DNA from: Patella vulgata
Taxonomy: Eukaryota > Mollusca > Gastropoda > Patellidae
Assembly: GCF_932274485.2 (NCBI RefSeq)
Contig: NC_065883.2
Location: 45,850,539-45,914,538, forward strand
Direction: 5' to 3'
DNA length: 64,000 bases
How positions within the stretch are numbered: position 1 is the first letter of the stretch; every line of letters starts with the position of its first letter. This document shows, piece by piece, positions 22,000 to 32,303 of the stretch. The translations under genes and the position numbers were made by a program. The notes below the pieces were generated by a model that was not told the origin of the DNA, searched no databases, and worked only from the letters and a program-made list of their open reading frames with translations.

Positions 22000-22639
22000 T
22001 ATAGTATAGCCCATCAAGATCCATGGAATGACTTATCTGCTGGCCCACCTTTCAACGCAAAGGTTATAGAACCATTTAATTTGACAGGGCCGCGATCTCG
22101 ACCGTAATGTCTCTACGTCAACTTCACCTTCGTTTTCTATTTTAATTTTTTTTATTAAAATATCGATCTTTCAAATTAGTGCGATGTTCACAATATGTAT
22201 TCCTATATAGTAATTTTGTTAAATTGCCAAATTGTTCCAGAAATTTATGGAACTAATTTGTAAAGAGTGAAGAGAATTGAATATATATTTTAACAGTAAT
22301 CGCGAAAAAAAATCAATAACCCGCAGAATTATATGTATCAGTATTTTTTTATTTGATAATTATTTTATTTTATAAAATTAGGGAATTCAAAGTGAAAAAA
22401 CACTAATTAATAGCCAACGTAAAATGTATTTCTATTTACAAGTATGTATTTATTTGTTAATTATCTATGGAACTGAAAAGAGGGGAGAAATTAACAGCCT
22501 GCAGACAATGTTTATTTGGCCTACAATATATTTGTTAATATGTTTAGAAAATTAGTGTAGAGAAATTAATAACCCGCAGAAAATGTTGCATTTTGATTGA
22601 TTGATTTGTTAATTATGGAATGAAAAGACTTGAAATTGG

Positions 22640-24670
22640 TCCCGAGGCGCCATATTAGCAATACACCGGGCTATTGGCTTTAAAGTTAAACTGAACAAAT
22701 CATTCAGTGTTGTTTATCAATCATTTGAGAAATTCATAGAAATTGTGTCAGTTGCTATACTGTAGAATCCCAAATTCCTGGCCATGACGGTACATGGTGC
22801 ATTGAGTGTACGATTAAAAGGCATTAGGTAACACAAGAAATTATTTGTAAACCATTGGTGGCACCCTTCGGTCAGCAGTCATCGTCATATATTTGTAAAT
22901 TTATACAAACGAAGACAAGAACATGTAGCAATCAAAACTACAATGGAATGTCATCTCAATGTGAAATTTACAAATAATTTTAACGCATCAAACTTTATTA
23001 TATGACAGTCGTGGAAACATGATTGATTAAGCAATACGAACATGATAGATGATCGGGGAAAAACCGTGACCATTTCGGTGGTAGTAACCTAACACTATTG
23101 CGGCTCTACAAAATCAAAGCTGATGATGAAAAAAAAAAAAACGTTTGATGCCAGCTACGCTTAGCGACATTGTCTTTGTTTAAATCTCAATTCCCTAAGT
23201 TTCAAAATCGCCATTACGGGCCTGCTACTACATTGTGTACTCCGGTTAAAAGAAGTCATTATAATCTCACTTAACTTTAAGGTACCTCCCATAGGTTACT
23301 TAAAGTTAAGTGGATTTTTCCCACTTCAACTGGCCTTTGAATACCACTAAGGCAGCTTAATTTTAAGGGAAAATTCGATACTTAACACTGTCTTTGAATA
23401 CCACTTACCCTTAACTTACAGGAAGTTACGTATATTTGAGTTAAATCTAGTAGTTAAGTGACTATCTTAGACTTAAGATATCCTTTGAATACGGACCCAG
23501 ATATAAAGGGTTTAAGGTCCGCTTCCACCGAGGGGGATATCGCCGACCATTCTCCCAAGCAGAGTTATCTTCCCTTGCAGTTCACACTAGTATCTAATGC
23601 ATTGGCAACTCTGTTGGGAGATTTTATCAAATGGTGGATAACGAGACCTGTGTGGAGAATAGTCGCGGGCAAGTGATCTTTTTTCTTATTTTAGTACATA
23701 CATAGGCCTAGACGTTTCACTTTTCGAGACTCAGTTCGGGTTCATTTTTTAGCCGCTTTGTCTCTAGAGACGGGCAGGCCTAGGCCTTTTTCAAATATGA
23801 AAGACTTTGATTAAGGGGAACACTGACAAGGAAATAACTTTAATTCGGGACATACATGGGGTTTTCAAGACTCAAGTTCAGGTTCCCTTTTTAGCCGCTT
23901 TGTCTTTAAGAGAAGGATAGGTCTAGCTCTTATTTTAGTTCTCAGCAAAGATCCACAATTGAAATGAAATGAAATGGGGTTTAACGTCCTACTGTTCTGC
24001 TCCGACTGGGCTAATGAAGAGGGGCATACGTCATACAGTGTGCTATGAGGGAAATTTTGCCCGGACAGCGGCACTACAGCCTACTCTTATGTGTACACGG
24101 AACCTCGGTTTTCGTCCCATCCGAACGACTATTCGTTGTCCCTTGTCCAGCTCCACTGACAAGGGGGACCACGCCGGAAAATCTGGATGAACACCCGATC
24201 TCCTGGTTAGCGAGCCAACGTCTTACCCGCCTTACCGTGGCTCCCATCCACAAGTAATGAGTCATAAAAATTATGCATGGGTGATATAATTCTTGTTTGT
24301 TTCTATTTCAATATGCGATGGTTTGTTTTACTTACCGATAAATGAAGATTATCTTTCAAAAAAAAGAGCAGCTTTCTTTCAAAGGTTTCGTGCCAGGGCT
24401 GTGCTATTCTTGCGGCTGCGCGAAATACCCGACTGATCTCTTACCGCGCATTTTTCGATCAATGACGGTAGGGCAACGGTAATTCAAACTATTTTACAGC
24501 GAATTTGTCGTAAACACGTTTACCGCTACTTTCTGTCAGGCATTTACGGAGAAATACCCAAAAAAATGTACGGAAAAGTTTTACAGTGTAGCGAAGCAGC
24601 ATAGATCGTTGACATTTCAATTCCACTATCTTTCAAAACACTAGTTTGCAAGTCATTGCTATAGCGCTAA
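22640..24670. other. Spacer of the 12-kb palindrome
   Basis: Single-copy DNA between the palindrome arms. It holds a TTAAGT-rich block (23265-23500, see findings), an imperfect duplication of about 150 bp (about 23697 and 23850; AGCCGCTTTGTCT in both), a SINE (23960-24262) and short ORFs without recognisable similarity. I find no transposase or host gene. Confidence 0.55.
23955..24262 (-). mobile_element. SINE, family B, with (ATTTC)n tail
   Basis: Read on the minus strand: a tRNA-like head with TGGCTCGCTAACCAGGAG and a B-box-like GGGTGTTCATCC, a body with CGGGCAAAATTTCCCTCATA, and a 3' end GTAGGACGTTAAACCCCATTTC followed by ATTTC repeats. Related copies lie at 34468-34720 (+) and 35634-36110 (-), with fragments near 39541 and 42545. 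The short ORFs crossing it are not genes. Confidence 0.75.
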
Positions 24671-24788
24671 AATGGCGCCTCGGGACCAATTTTAAGTCTT
24701 TTCATTCCATAATTAACAAATCAATCAATCAAAATGCAACATTTTCTGCGGGTTATTAATTTCTCTACACTAATTTTCAAAACAAATA

Positions 24789-26319
24789 TACTATTCAAAA
24801 AAAGTAGGGGATATTTGATTTTGGGGGCATAATACTAAAATATGCAAATGACTACGAAAAAAGTCACTATAGAACCTAACAGAAGAAACATTTCCAGTTA
24901 CATGTGACGCCCAAACGCACCAATAGCTACCGCATGGAATGCAGGTGATGCTTGGGATCATCATGGGGGTCCAACCCAAGATTTGCACGACTCTGACTTT
25001 GAATGTTACAGTCATTGTGGCATTGAATTCCAGGGTGGAAACATCAGTTTAATTGTTTTAGTGACCAGAAAACAAATTTTGATATGCGTCGGCTTACCCA
25101 AAATGAAAGGTTACGTGCCCTTGGCATGCTACAGATCGGCACAACACAGGCGGTTGTGGCGCGGACGATGAATGTTTCTCAGTCTGTCATAAGCAGGCTA
25201 TGGTCCAGATACCGTGATACACAATCTGTACAGGACAGACCACGCTCAGGTCGACCAAGGGCGACAACTCAAGCCCAGGATCGATTTATCCGTACCTTGG
25301 CCTTGAGAAATCGTGTCATCACAGCAAATCAGATCAGCGCTCGTCTTCAAACAGACACTGGTGTGAGAGTGAGTGGCCAGACGATTCGGAATCGACTGCA
25401 TAGGGGTCACCTTCGCGCCCGACGTACTCGCGTGATCCCTTGTTTGAGAGATCATCACATTCAGGCAAGACGTCGTTGGTGTAGGGATCGTCAACACTGG
25501 GATAATCGACGCTGGATCAATGTGATGTTTTCAGATGATTCAAGGTTCACTGTTGATTTTTTGGACAGACGTAGGAGGGTGTGGCGTCGTCGAAACGAGC
25601 GCTTCCAAGACGTTAACGTCATCAGACATGATCGATTTGGGGGTGGTTCTGTTATGGTGTGGGGAGGCATCACTGTTGCTGGAAGAACGGCTTTACATGT
25701 TGTTGCAGGGCGTGTTACAGGCCAGTACTACCGGGACAACATCTTGGCAGTCCATGTTGTGCCGTTCGCACGACGTCATGGCCGCCGTTTCATCTTCCAG
25801 GATGACAACGCAAGATGTTACAGGGCCAGGATCGTTACAGGTTACCTCCAACAACAGAACATCACCACATTACCTTGGCCAGCACTGAGTCCCGACCTCT
25901 CCCCCATCGAGCATGTCTGTGACATGCATGGACAGAGGTTACGTCAACGTCAACAACGTCCTGCCAATGTCCAAGAACTTGCTGCTGCGTTGCAACAGGA
26001 ATGGGACAATCTGGACCAAAATGACCTTAGACGTCTCATTAGGAGTATGCCACGTCGGATCAATGCTTGTTTGGCAAACAGAGGAGGATTTACCCGTTAC
26101 TGACTTGGTTGTGATGCTGTGGTAACTTTGCTGTTTGACCCCGGGTATCATTTTACCCTTATAATGGTCAGTCTGTGCCTTACTTAGTCTAACGATCATT
26201 TGGAATAAATCGATGAATGTGAACTTCATTTCATTTTGTCATTTGTTTCTTCGTCAGTTTCATTAGGTGACTTTAATAACACTTAAAAATCAAATATCCC
26301 CTACTTTTTTTGAATAGTA
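24789..26319 (+). mobile_element. Tc1/mariner transposon, copy 2
   Basis: 1531 bp with the same inverted ends as copy 1 and TA duplications at 24787-24788 and 26320-26321. The empty site can be read in the opposite palindrome arm (22525-22550, AATATATTTG), which confirms exact TA insertion into the right arm. Confidence 0.95.
25084..26103 (+). CDS. Tc1-family transposase, copy 2 (full-length frame)
   Basis: 339 residues with the same helix-turn-helix, GRPR-type and DD34E motifs as copy 1. Amino-acid differences from copy 1 include LPRV to RTRV, SDES to SDDS, ARCH to ARCY and HVWD to HVCD. The three catalytic acids are retained, but the changed residues beside them (the Trp after the catalytic Glu and the His near the second Asp are usually conserved) suggest weaker or no activity. 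There is no stop or frameshift. Confidence 0.9.
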   Translation: MRRLTQNERLRALGMLQIGTTQAVVARTMNVSQSVISRLWSRYRDTQSVQDRPRSGRPRATTQAQDRFIRTLALRNRVITANQISARLQTDTGVRVSGQTIRNRLHRGHLRARRTRVIPCLRDHHIQARRRWCRDRQHWDNRRWINVMFSDDSRFTVDFLDRRRRVWRRRNERFQDVNVIRHDRFGGGSVMVWGGITVAGRTALHVVAGRVTGQYYRDNILAVHVVPFARRHGRRFIFQDDNARCYRARIVTGYLQQQNITTLPWPALSPDLSPIEHVCDMHGQRLRQRQQRPANVQELAAALQQEWDNLDQNDLRRLIRSMPRRINACLANRGGFTRY

Positions 26320-27656
26320 TATATTATAGGCCAAATAAACATTGTCTGCAGGCTGTTAATTTCTCTCCTCTTTTCAGTTCCATAGATAATTAACAAATAA
26401 ATACATACTTGTAAATAGAAATACATTTTACGTTGGCTATTAATTAGTGTTTTTTCACTTTTCATTCCCTAATTTTCTAAAAGAAAATAATTATCAAATA
26501 AAAAAATACTGATACATATAATTCTGCGGGTTGTTGATTTTTGTTCGCGATTATTGTTAAAAAATACATTCAATTCTCTTCTCTCTGTATAAATTAGTTC
26601 CATAAATTTCTGGAACAATCATTTAGCAATTTAATAAAATTACTATATAGGAACACATATTGTGAACATCGCACTAATTTGAAAGATCGATATTTTAATA
26701 AAAAAATTAAAAGAGAAAACGAAGGTGAAGTTGACGTAGAGACATTACGGTCGAGATCGCGGCTCTGTCAAATTAAATGGTTCTATAATATTTGGGTGAG
26801 AAAATATTTAAAAAAATATTTGTGCACGTTTTAAAATAGTTGGACACAGATGGATTGATGCGATAATATAGTAAACATCCGGGTATTTACGTTTAAACTC
26901 CCCGGACCTAACATGGCCGACAAGCTCCCGTTTCGACACGCTGTCACGTAATCAGTGCGGACTCTAGTTTCTATAAACTCTATGGTCACAACACAGGCCC
27001 CTCTTCCCACGATGGCGATTTTGGAGCTGTTTTAAGGTGACATTTAAATTTACAAGAACTTTTTATTTTTAGTATTTTTACCCATCTTCTATATATTACT
27101 CCTTCATGTGTAAATAACTTAATTAAATCAACCTGTCCATAATATCATACCTTATTTTTAAGGTTTTGCAACTGCGGGAATATGATGGGCGCAGGGCTAG
27201 GGTAATGGTAATGGAATGTAATCATTATATTTTTTAAGTAATGGCCATGTAATGAGTAATGGAAGATTTCAAAAGTAATGAGTAATGAAAATGTAATTAA
27301 TGTAATGGTCAATTATATTTCAATTACATTTTATGGCACATATAAATATTTCCAATATAACTAGCCTCAAATTTTAGAGCAAAAAAGAAGCAAATTAAGT
27401 CTATCTGACACAAATCCAATTCATTATAATTTTTAAAAAAAAGATTCAAATCAGTTTTAATGTCTTTTATTCTCATTATAATGAGAATAAGAAGACATTA
27501 AATATTTTCTTTTAATATTCTTTATGTACATGTAAGACCCTTTTTTAGAAATGTAACCTAAAAAGTGGATTTCTGAAAAGGGTTCATTCCTATATCGCCG
27601 ACTCGCCGAGTTTTAGGGGGAAAATTTTAGTCGGCGTTAAGGGGTTTAGTTGGCCA

Positions 27657-27918
27657 AGAACAATAGACCCAAGCTGAAGGATAAAACTAATTAAGCAGAT
27701 AATTTTGGGAGCATTTATTTTTTTAAAATTTATAACAACCTTTAACACATAACATAACACATAATTTTAACTTTTTGCACGCATAAAGTGGCCAACATAG
27801 CCCAAAAATTCTAACAAATTCATTCTTCCTTGTTCATATCTATGTTTCGAATCTTCAATCTTCCTGTTGATATCGGTATTTTGTTCTTTTTAGGTGGTTG
27901 TCGCTGGCCACTTGAATA
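27657..27918. other. 3' flank of the MULE gene
   Basis: AT-rich, with CATAACATAACACATAA repeats. No ORF. No inverted terminus corresponding to a MULE end could be defined. Confidence 0.4.
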
Positions 27919-29126
27919 CTACAATAACTGAATTTCAATCGTCTTTTGCTCTTCTTGCAAAAATGCCATTACTTCAAAAATATTAGGATGAGCTTTTCCA
28001 ATTAATTTTTTTAGGGGTCCGTGCCACCCCTCTAAAGAGTTGTTGGTTCTTTGCGTGGTTTGGTTGTGGTTCCATTGTGTCGGTGTAAATTGACCGCCTA
28101 ACCATTGCGTAACCATATAGTCGGCCAGTTGTCTATATTTCTCATTATCTGGTACTTCGGCCATTATTTGAATCCATGCTTCGTCAATCTGCAAATAAAA
28201 GAAATATACAGATAAATTGTTCATATTTACTATACATTTATATTTACTAAATATTTCCTTACTTACATCAGTCACGGGTAGTAATGGTATCCCGATACAC
28301 CGTCTAACCAATTTGCTTGTTTCTTCTTCTTCTCGGCATGAAGTTTGCAGACCCAGTTGTTGAACTTTCCGCCAAATACATTGACCATAGTAAAAATAAC
28401 ACCCTCTCCATTCTACATCAGGAAAAACTCCCTCACTAGCATTCTTTGCCGCCAACTCAAAGTCCATCTAAAAAATAAGAAACATATTTAGGTCATACTA
28501 CTATGTTATGGGAATACATGTAGAATACGATATATGTAGAATACGATATTAATCGATGTATTGTGTACATTGATTAAAAATATTCTTACCTGTAAAATGG
28601 ATGGTTGAAGGTTGAAACCGTTTTCATGTGCCACTTGCTTCAAAAGTTCAAACGCTCTCCGGTATGTCGACTCTCACTTGTCAGGTAAAAAGAAAAAAAA
28701 AACAATGGAACAGAACGATCTTGGATCAGTGCGTGGATGGCGTATAGTTGATGAAAAATTCGTGGCCATACATAAAATGTTCCATCACCAAAAATTACAT
28801 TCGAGTCACACAAGGACTCAAGATTCTGTCATGTGGTAAATCCTAAAATTTTCTCATCGTCACCATTATTGATAAATAAAAACTGTTCTCCGCTGTCTGT
28901 TTGTTGGAAAAGGTCAGGTACAACAATGTCACGTCGCTGTTTAGGTAATTTGGGAAATTTCTTATTCCTGGTTCTATATAGGATACTCTTCTTGCAGGAA
29001 AAGGTTAGCGATGGTGGCTATATTATCTTCTGTCCATTCACCATTCGGCGATATGGGAAGACACCATGGAAAGATGTATATGCTAATTTGCAGGCAATCA
29101 CCCAGTCCATCAATCAGTTCGATTAA
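27919..29126 (-). pseudogene. MULE (Mutator-like) transposase with introns
   Basis: Minus-strand exons: about 29126-28590, 28467-28267 and 28188-27919, with GT-AG introns at 28589-28468 and 28266-28189. Exon 1 contains PKQRRDIVVPDLF, FIFGDGTF-type sequence (SNVIFGDGTFYVWP, first catalytic Asp), FHQLYAIHALI and ESTYRRAFELLK. The exon 1/2 join gives ILQMDFELAAKNA (second Asp, MULE block TDFE) and exon 2 gives GCYFYYGQCIWRKVQ. Exon 3 gives TNNSLEGWH with the Glu. There is at least one in-frame stop in exon 1 (just before ESTYRR) and another near the FGDGTF block, so the gene is dead. The N-terminal zinc-binding domain was not found. It lies 260 bp outside the palindrome. Confidence 0.85.
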
Positions 29127-30420
29127 AAGAAAATAGTCTTACTACACTTTAATTTTAATCCTCAGGTAACAACTGACAAACCAAACAGTGGCCTTTAAGT
29201 ATCTGATCATTTTATGGTTTAATTACTTAATATGAAACAAATACATGTATATATTTTGTTTTAGAGTCATACTGAATAATTCACCAGTAATACAATTATT
29301 ATAGACAAACTGTTTGGGTTGATTGAGAATTTTATAAAATTACTTTTAGAAAAGAACATACAGTTAATTAGCTATAATTCATTTTTTCAAGTCATACAGT
29401 GAAAACATCAGTTTTTGTCACCACTGCCCGTCACTCGAAAATTTGCCTTGCTGTTATACTATATAGAAATAACAATTCATACACAAACATCTATCATTGT
29501 GAATCAAGGATTATTTTGAGTTTGATTTTGTAGGCGCTTCATGGCAGAAACATACGGTTGTCTTTTTAATTTTAGAAAAAATGGGTTTTTTTATTTATAT
29601 ACTCATAAAGTAATGGGTCATGGCAATTAATTACTTTCAGTGTAATGGATAATGGTAATTAATTACATTGCTAAAATGAGAAAGTAGTTGTAATGATTAC
29701 ATTTAAAAAGTAATGGTATTGGTAATGTACTTAATTACATTGGCAATGTAATGGACACAGCCTTGCGTGGGTGGGTCTCGTCCCCTCGACCGTGAAATTT
29801 TTTAAATTGTGACCCTCTAAATGACCATTCTGAGCTATTATGATAGAAAAGATTCGCGAGAGAACCAAATCCAGAATCCTTGCCATAAAAACCAATAAAA
29901 AAAATCTACAAAAACTAAAACCAGCAAAAGGCTTCAGCATCAATTAGACAACAACGTGCCTAGTCCACCACGGATTCAGACTCTTGACAGTTAGTCAAGT
30001 TGGGATCCGGGCTGTCCTGGCAGGTACAATTAAATTATGTATCAGATTCTGGATTTCTTAAGATTTTATAATGACAGATAAACAACATTATTCAATGATA
30101 ATGCAAACAAATTTTCCAAATCAACAGTCCTACACACAAATTAGGCACACAGTTCAATTTTAGTCTGACCGACCCGTTGAAAAAAAGTAGTGACGAATTC
30201 TTGGCGTTTGTAAAAATCACCATAAGATAGGCCATAGCGGCGTTCCTTCGGTGTAAAAAATTCGGCAGCTGCGGGTAATGGGTTGTATACAGCTGTACCA
30301 TCACCATTGGGCAAAGAAATGATCCTAGTAGATTCAGAGCCCTTCTTTGCCCCTCAAAGCATGTACCAACTTACGTAACTTAATTCCGTATACCGCCCCA
30401 AAATCACCATCCGCTGTTGA
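29127..30420. other. Non-coding; TAATTAC-rich patch at 29590-29755
   Basis: 29590-29755 is a run of TAATGGTAATTAATTACATT-type sequence. Similar runs lie in both palindrome arms (15790-15930 and 27190-27330). The rest is AT-rich without a recognised gene. A weak ORF at 30307-30092 on the minus strand may be a 3' remnant of the neighbouring hAT-like gene, but I could not support it. Confidence 0.45.
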
Positions 30421-31860
30421 TTAGTCCACCAGATTTGGCTCTAGCTTATACCAAATTGCTGTTAAATCATCCGCGTATTTTTCAGCCTCCTCTGGCAATA
30501 GCGATTTCCCAAAGGTCACACATGCATTCATAAAACCTTTCAAACTATTGCTGGTCAGCACGTTTCGAATACTAGTCATTACCTCAGTTTCCTCAACATT
30601 CATGCGCTGTTCTAAAATGTTGACGATAGATGAAACCATTTCATAACGAATGGCGACCATGCTCTGTCTCTCATAGGTACCAGCGTATTCACAGTGTTAC
30701 GGCGAACTGTGTCAGGATTTGTATTGGTCTCGTCGATCTGCAGTTTCGCCTCTCGCTTACACGGACAAGGTCCTTCTCTCATCAACGATAACTTGCTGAG
30801 AGCTATGGAACGACATGTTAGAACATCTGCCAGGATAAAGTCATTACGCTGCATTTGCTGCTGTGGATACTGGAATACACTGAAGACATCGCCCATGAGT
30901 ATTTCACACACTCCTTGGTCCAGGTTTTCAAGAACCCGTCTAGCCTCCGCTACACGCTGATATATTCGCTAATATAGCATCGATCAAAATAACGAAGCGC
31001 TGCGCATACCTGACTTCATGGTGTCTGGGAAATTCCGCTGTTTTAGGATGGATTTTCACCAATATTTTCTTCTTCTGTTTATTAGTACGAAAGTATGTTG
31101 CGACGGCTTTTACATTAGCCTCTCGATTTTCAGTTCGCTTGAGCACACCATGTCTTCCGTAGCATGATCGGAGCGGTGGCAAACGCACCATATAGCTGGC
31201 AAATCTCGGCCAACATTTTTTCGCAGCTTCACCCACTGTCCGCCATTCTTGTCAGTATTAGCCGACCCCCGTCTGTTATGATGCCGCATAACTTGTCGAA
31301 TGAGAACTTCACTGACGTTAGTTATGAACTGGTCAGCGCTCAATTGCGTCAGTGAGTGGGACAATCATTATTCACATCGAGGGCTAAACGAATTTAAAAA
31401 TCACATACCTTCGTGTTTCTTCAAAATGCTAATCCCGGGATGATTCACAGACCTTTCGGTCCACTGTCTCTGTATTTTTCATGTTCAATTCTCCGCTGAT
31501 GGTTGAAAGAATGCATGCGATCGACCACCCTCTTCAACCTTTCTTTAGAATATGCCCTAATCCCCGAGGTGACAGGAACGGTGCCGTTTTTTAATGATGG
31601 TTTGGCCACAATTACAAACTCAGTGCAGAGAGTACAAATCACCCCGACCCTTGATCGTGTTTTGAACTTTTTGTCTTCGGAACCGGCGTAATTTTCACCA
31701 TTCTTAGTTGTCATGGTAATTTTGTCTAGATCTGTATATATTTTTTCAGTAACGCGTTCATTTCGAGGGGAATCGCCGCCCTTGTACATATGATGTTAGA
31801 AAAGTTGCCCTCCGGCTCTGAGCCTCACTTCACCCGATTCCTTGCGTGTGTTTTTTTAGC
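30421..31860 (-). pseudogene. Decayed hAT-like (ZNF862/KIAA1586-like) transposase gene
   Basis: Minus-strand fragments in at least four frames. 31789-31445 has a TTF-type zinc-finger pattern (ICTLCTEF, then NGTVPVTSGIRAY, then MHSFNHQRR). 31364-31110 has a TDGG / LPAIWCVCHRSDHATED block resembling the HC-x-H-x-LALED block of hAT-related, transposase-derived proteins. 31236-30940 has FPRHHEVRYAQRFVIL. 30911-30421 is a helical tail ending KYADDLTAIWYKLEP. Frame changes and stops are frequent, so it is not functional. The assignment rests on remembered family features, and alternatives such as another zinc-finger transposase-derived family are possible. Confidence 0.5.
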
Positions 31861-32303
31861 TGGTCCCTGACCCAGCTTCATCATTTATGGACATTTCGAC
31901 ATTAAACAATTCTAAAAATGTTGCAAATCATGCCCCCGCACTTTAAAGAAGAGTTTAGCTTCGGGCGGGGGTGGCCTTAAAATGTCGTGTCACAATGGTT
32001 CTCTATGAAGATCAAAATTTGAAATAGATTGTGCCTAAAATAACACGATATTACTTATATCAAAAATATTAAAACATAGATATTTTATTTATTTTTTTAT
32101 TTTAGGTTTCTCATCGTAGCAAAGTAATGAAAAGATTAAACAGAATTAAAGGCCAAGCCACATGAATGATTGTGCTAACAAAAACTTGCTTCGTGGGTTC
32201 CGTTAGACAAGCAGTTTAAGGACACTTTTTTCAGTCATATGACATTGCAAATCAGCACTAGCAACATTGACTTCACGATCATAGTATATTTGAAGCCACT
32301 TCA
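31861..32303. other. Upstream region of the GPCR, no gene seen
   Basis: 440 bp, AT-rich. No convincing TATA box or RNA gene. Any GPCR promoter or 5' exon would lie here. Confidence 0.35.

Larger units (their letters stand above)
16432..22012. mobile_element. Foldback element FB3 enclosing a PLE and a Tc1
   Basis: Left terminus CGGCAATACTATATACCGG at 16432; right terminus TAGTATAGCCC ending 22012. It is flanked by the perfect 9-bp direct repeat ATCAAGATC (16423-16431 and 22013-22021). The left inverted end runs to about 16590 with CCGGAAAACA units; the right end is short (about 20426-20468, then 22002-22012) because Tc1 copy 1 sits in its terminal TA. The interior is PLE copy C. A 9-bp target duplication with long repeat-rich inverted ends is typical of Mutator-like elements, but no transposase of that kind is inside. 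Confidence 0.8.
15462..27656. mobile_element. 12-kb palindromic (foldback) element
   Basis: Long inverted repeat whose outer ends are TGGCCAACTAAACCCC (15462) and GGGGTTTAGTTGGCCA (ending 27656). Left arm: 15462-16431 plus about 22022-22680. Right arm: about 24670-24786 plus 26322-27656. Shared landmarks are GCCGACTCGCCGAG, TCATTATAATGAGAATAA, GCTCCCGTTTCG against CGAAACGGGAGC, GGTCGAGATCGCGG, and GGCGCCTCGGGACCA at the inner edge. The arms are interrupted by FB3 (left) and one Tc1 (right); a second Tc1 lies inside FB3. The spacer of about 2 kb has no convincing gene. No clear target duplication was found and no transposase is inside apart from the Tc1 passengers. Confidence 0.85.

Noticed and set aside
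23955-24262. Overlapping ORFs with similar length on both strands
   Set aside because: They lie entirely within a SINE.
10563-27656. Palindromes as assembly artefacts
   Set aside because: The arms carry different insertions and small differences, the Tc1 copies have proper TA flanks and FB3 has a 9-bp duplication, all expected of real DNA. Long-read proof is still lacking.
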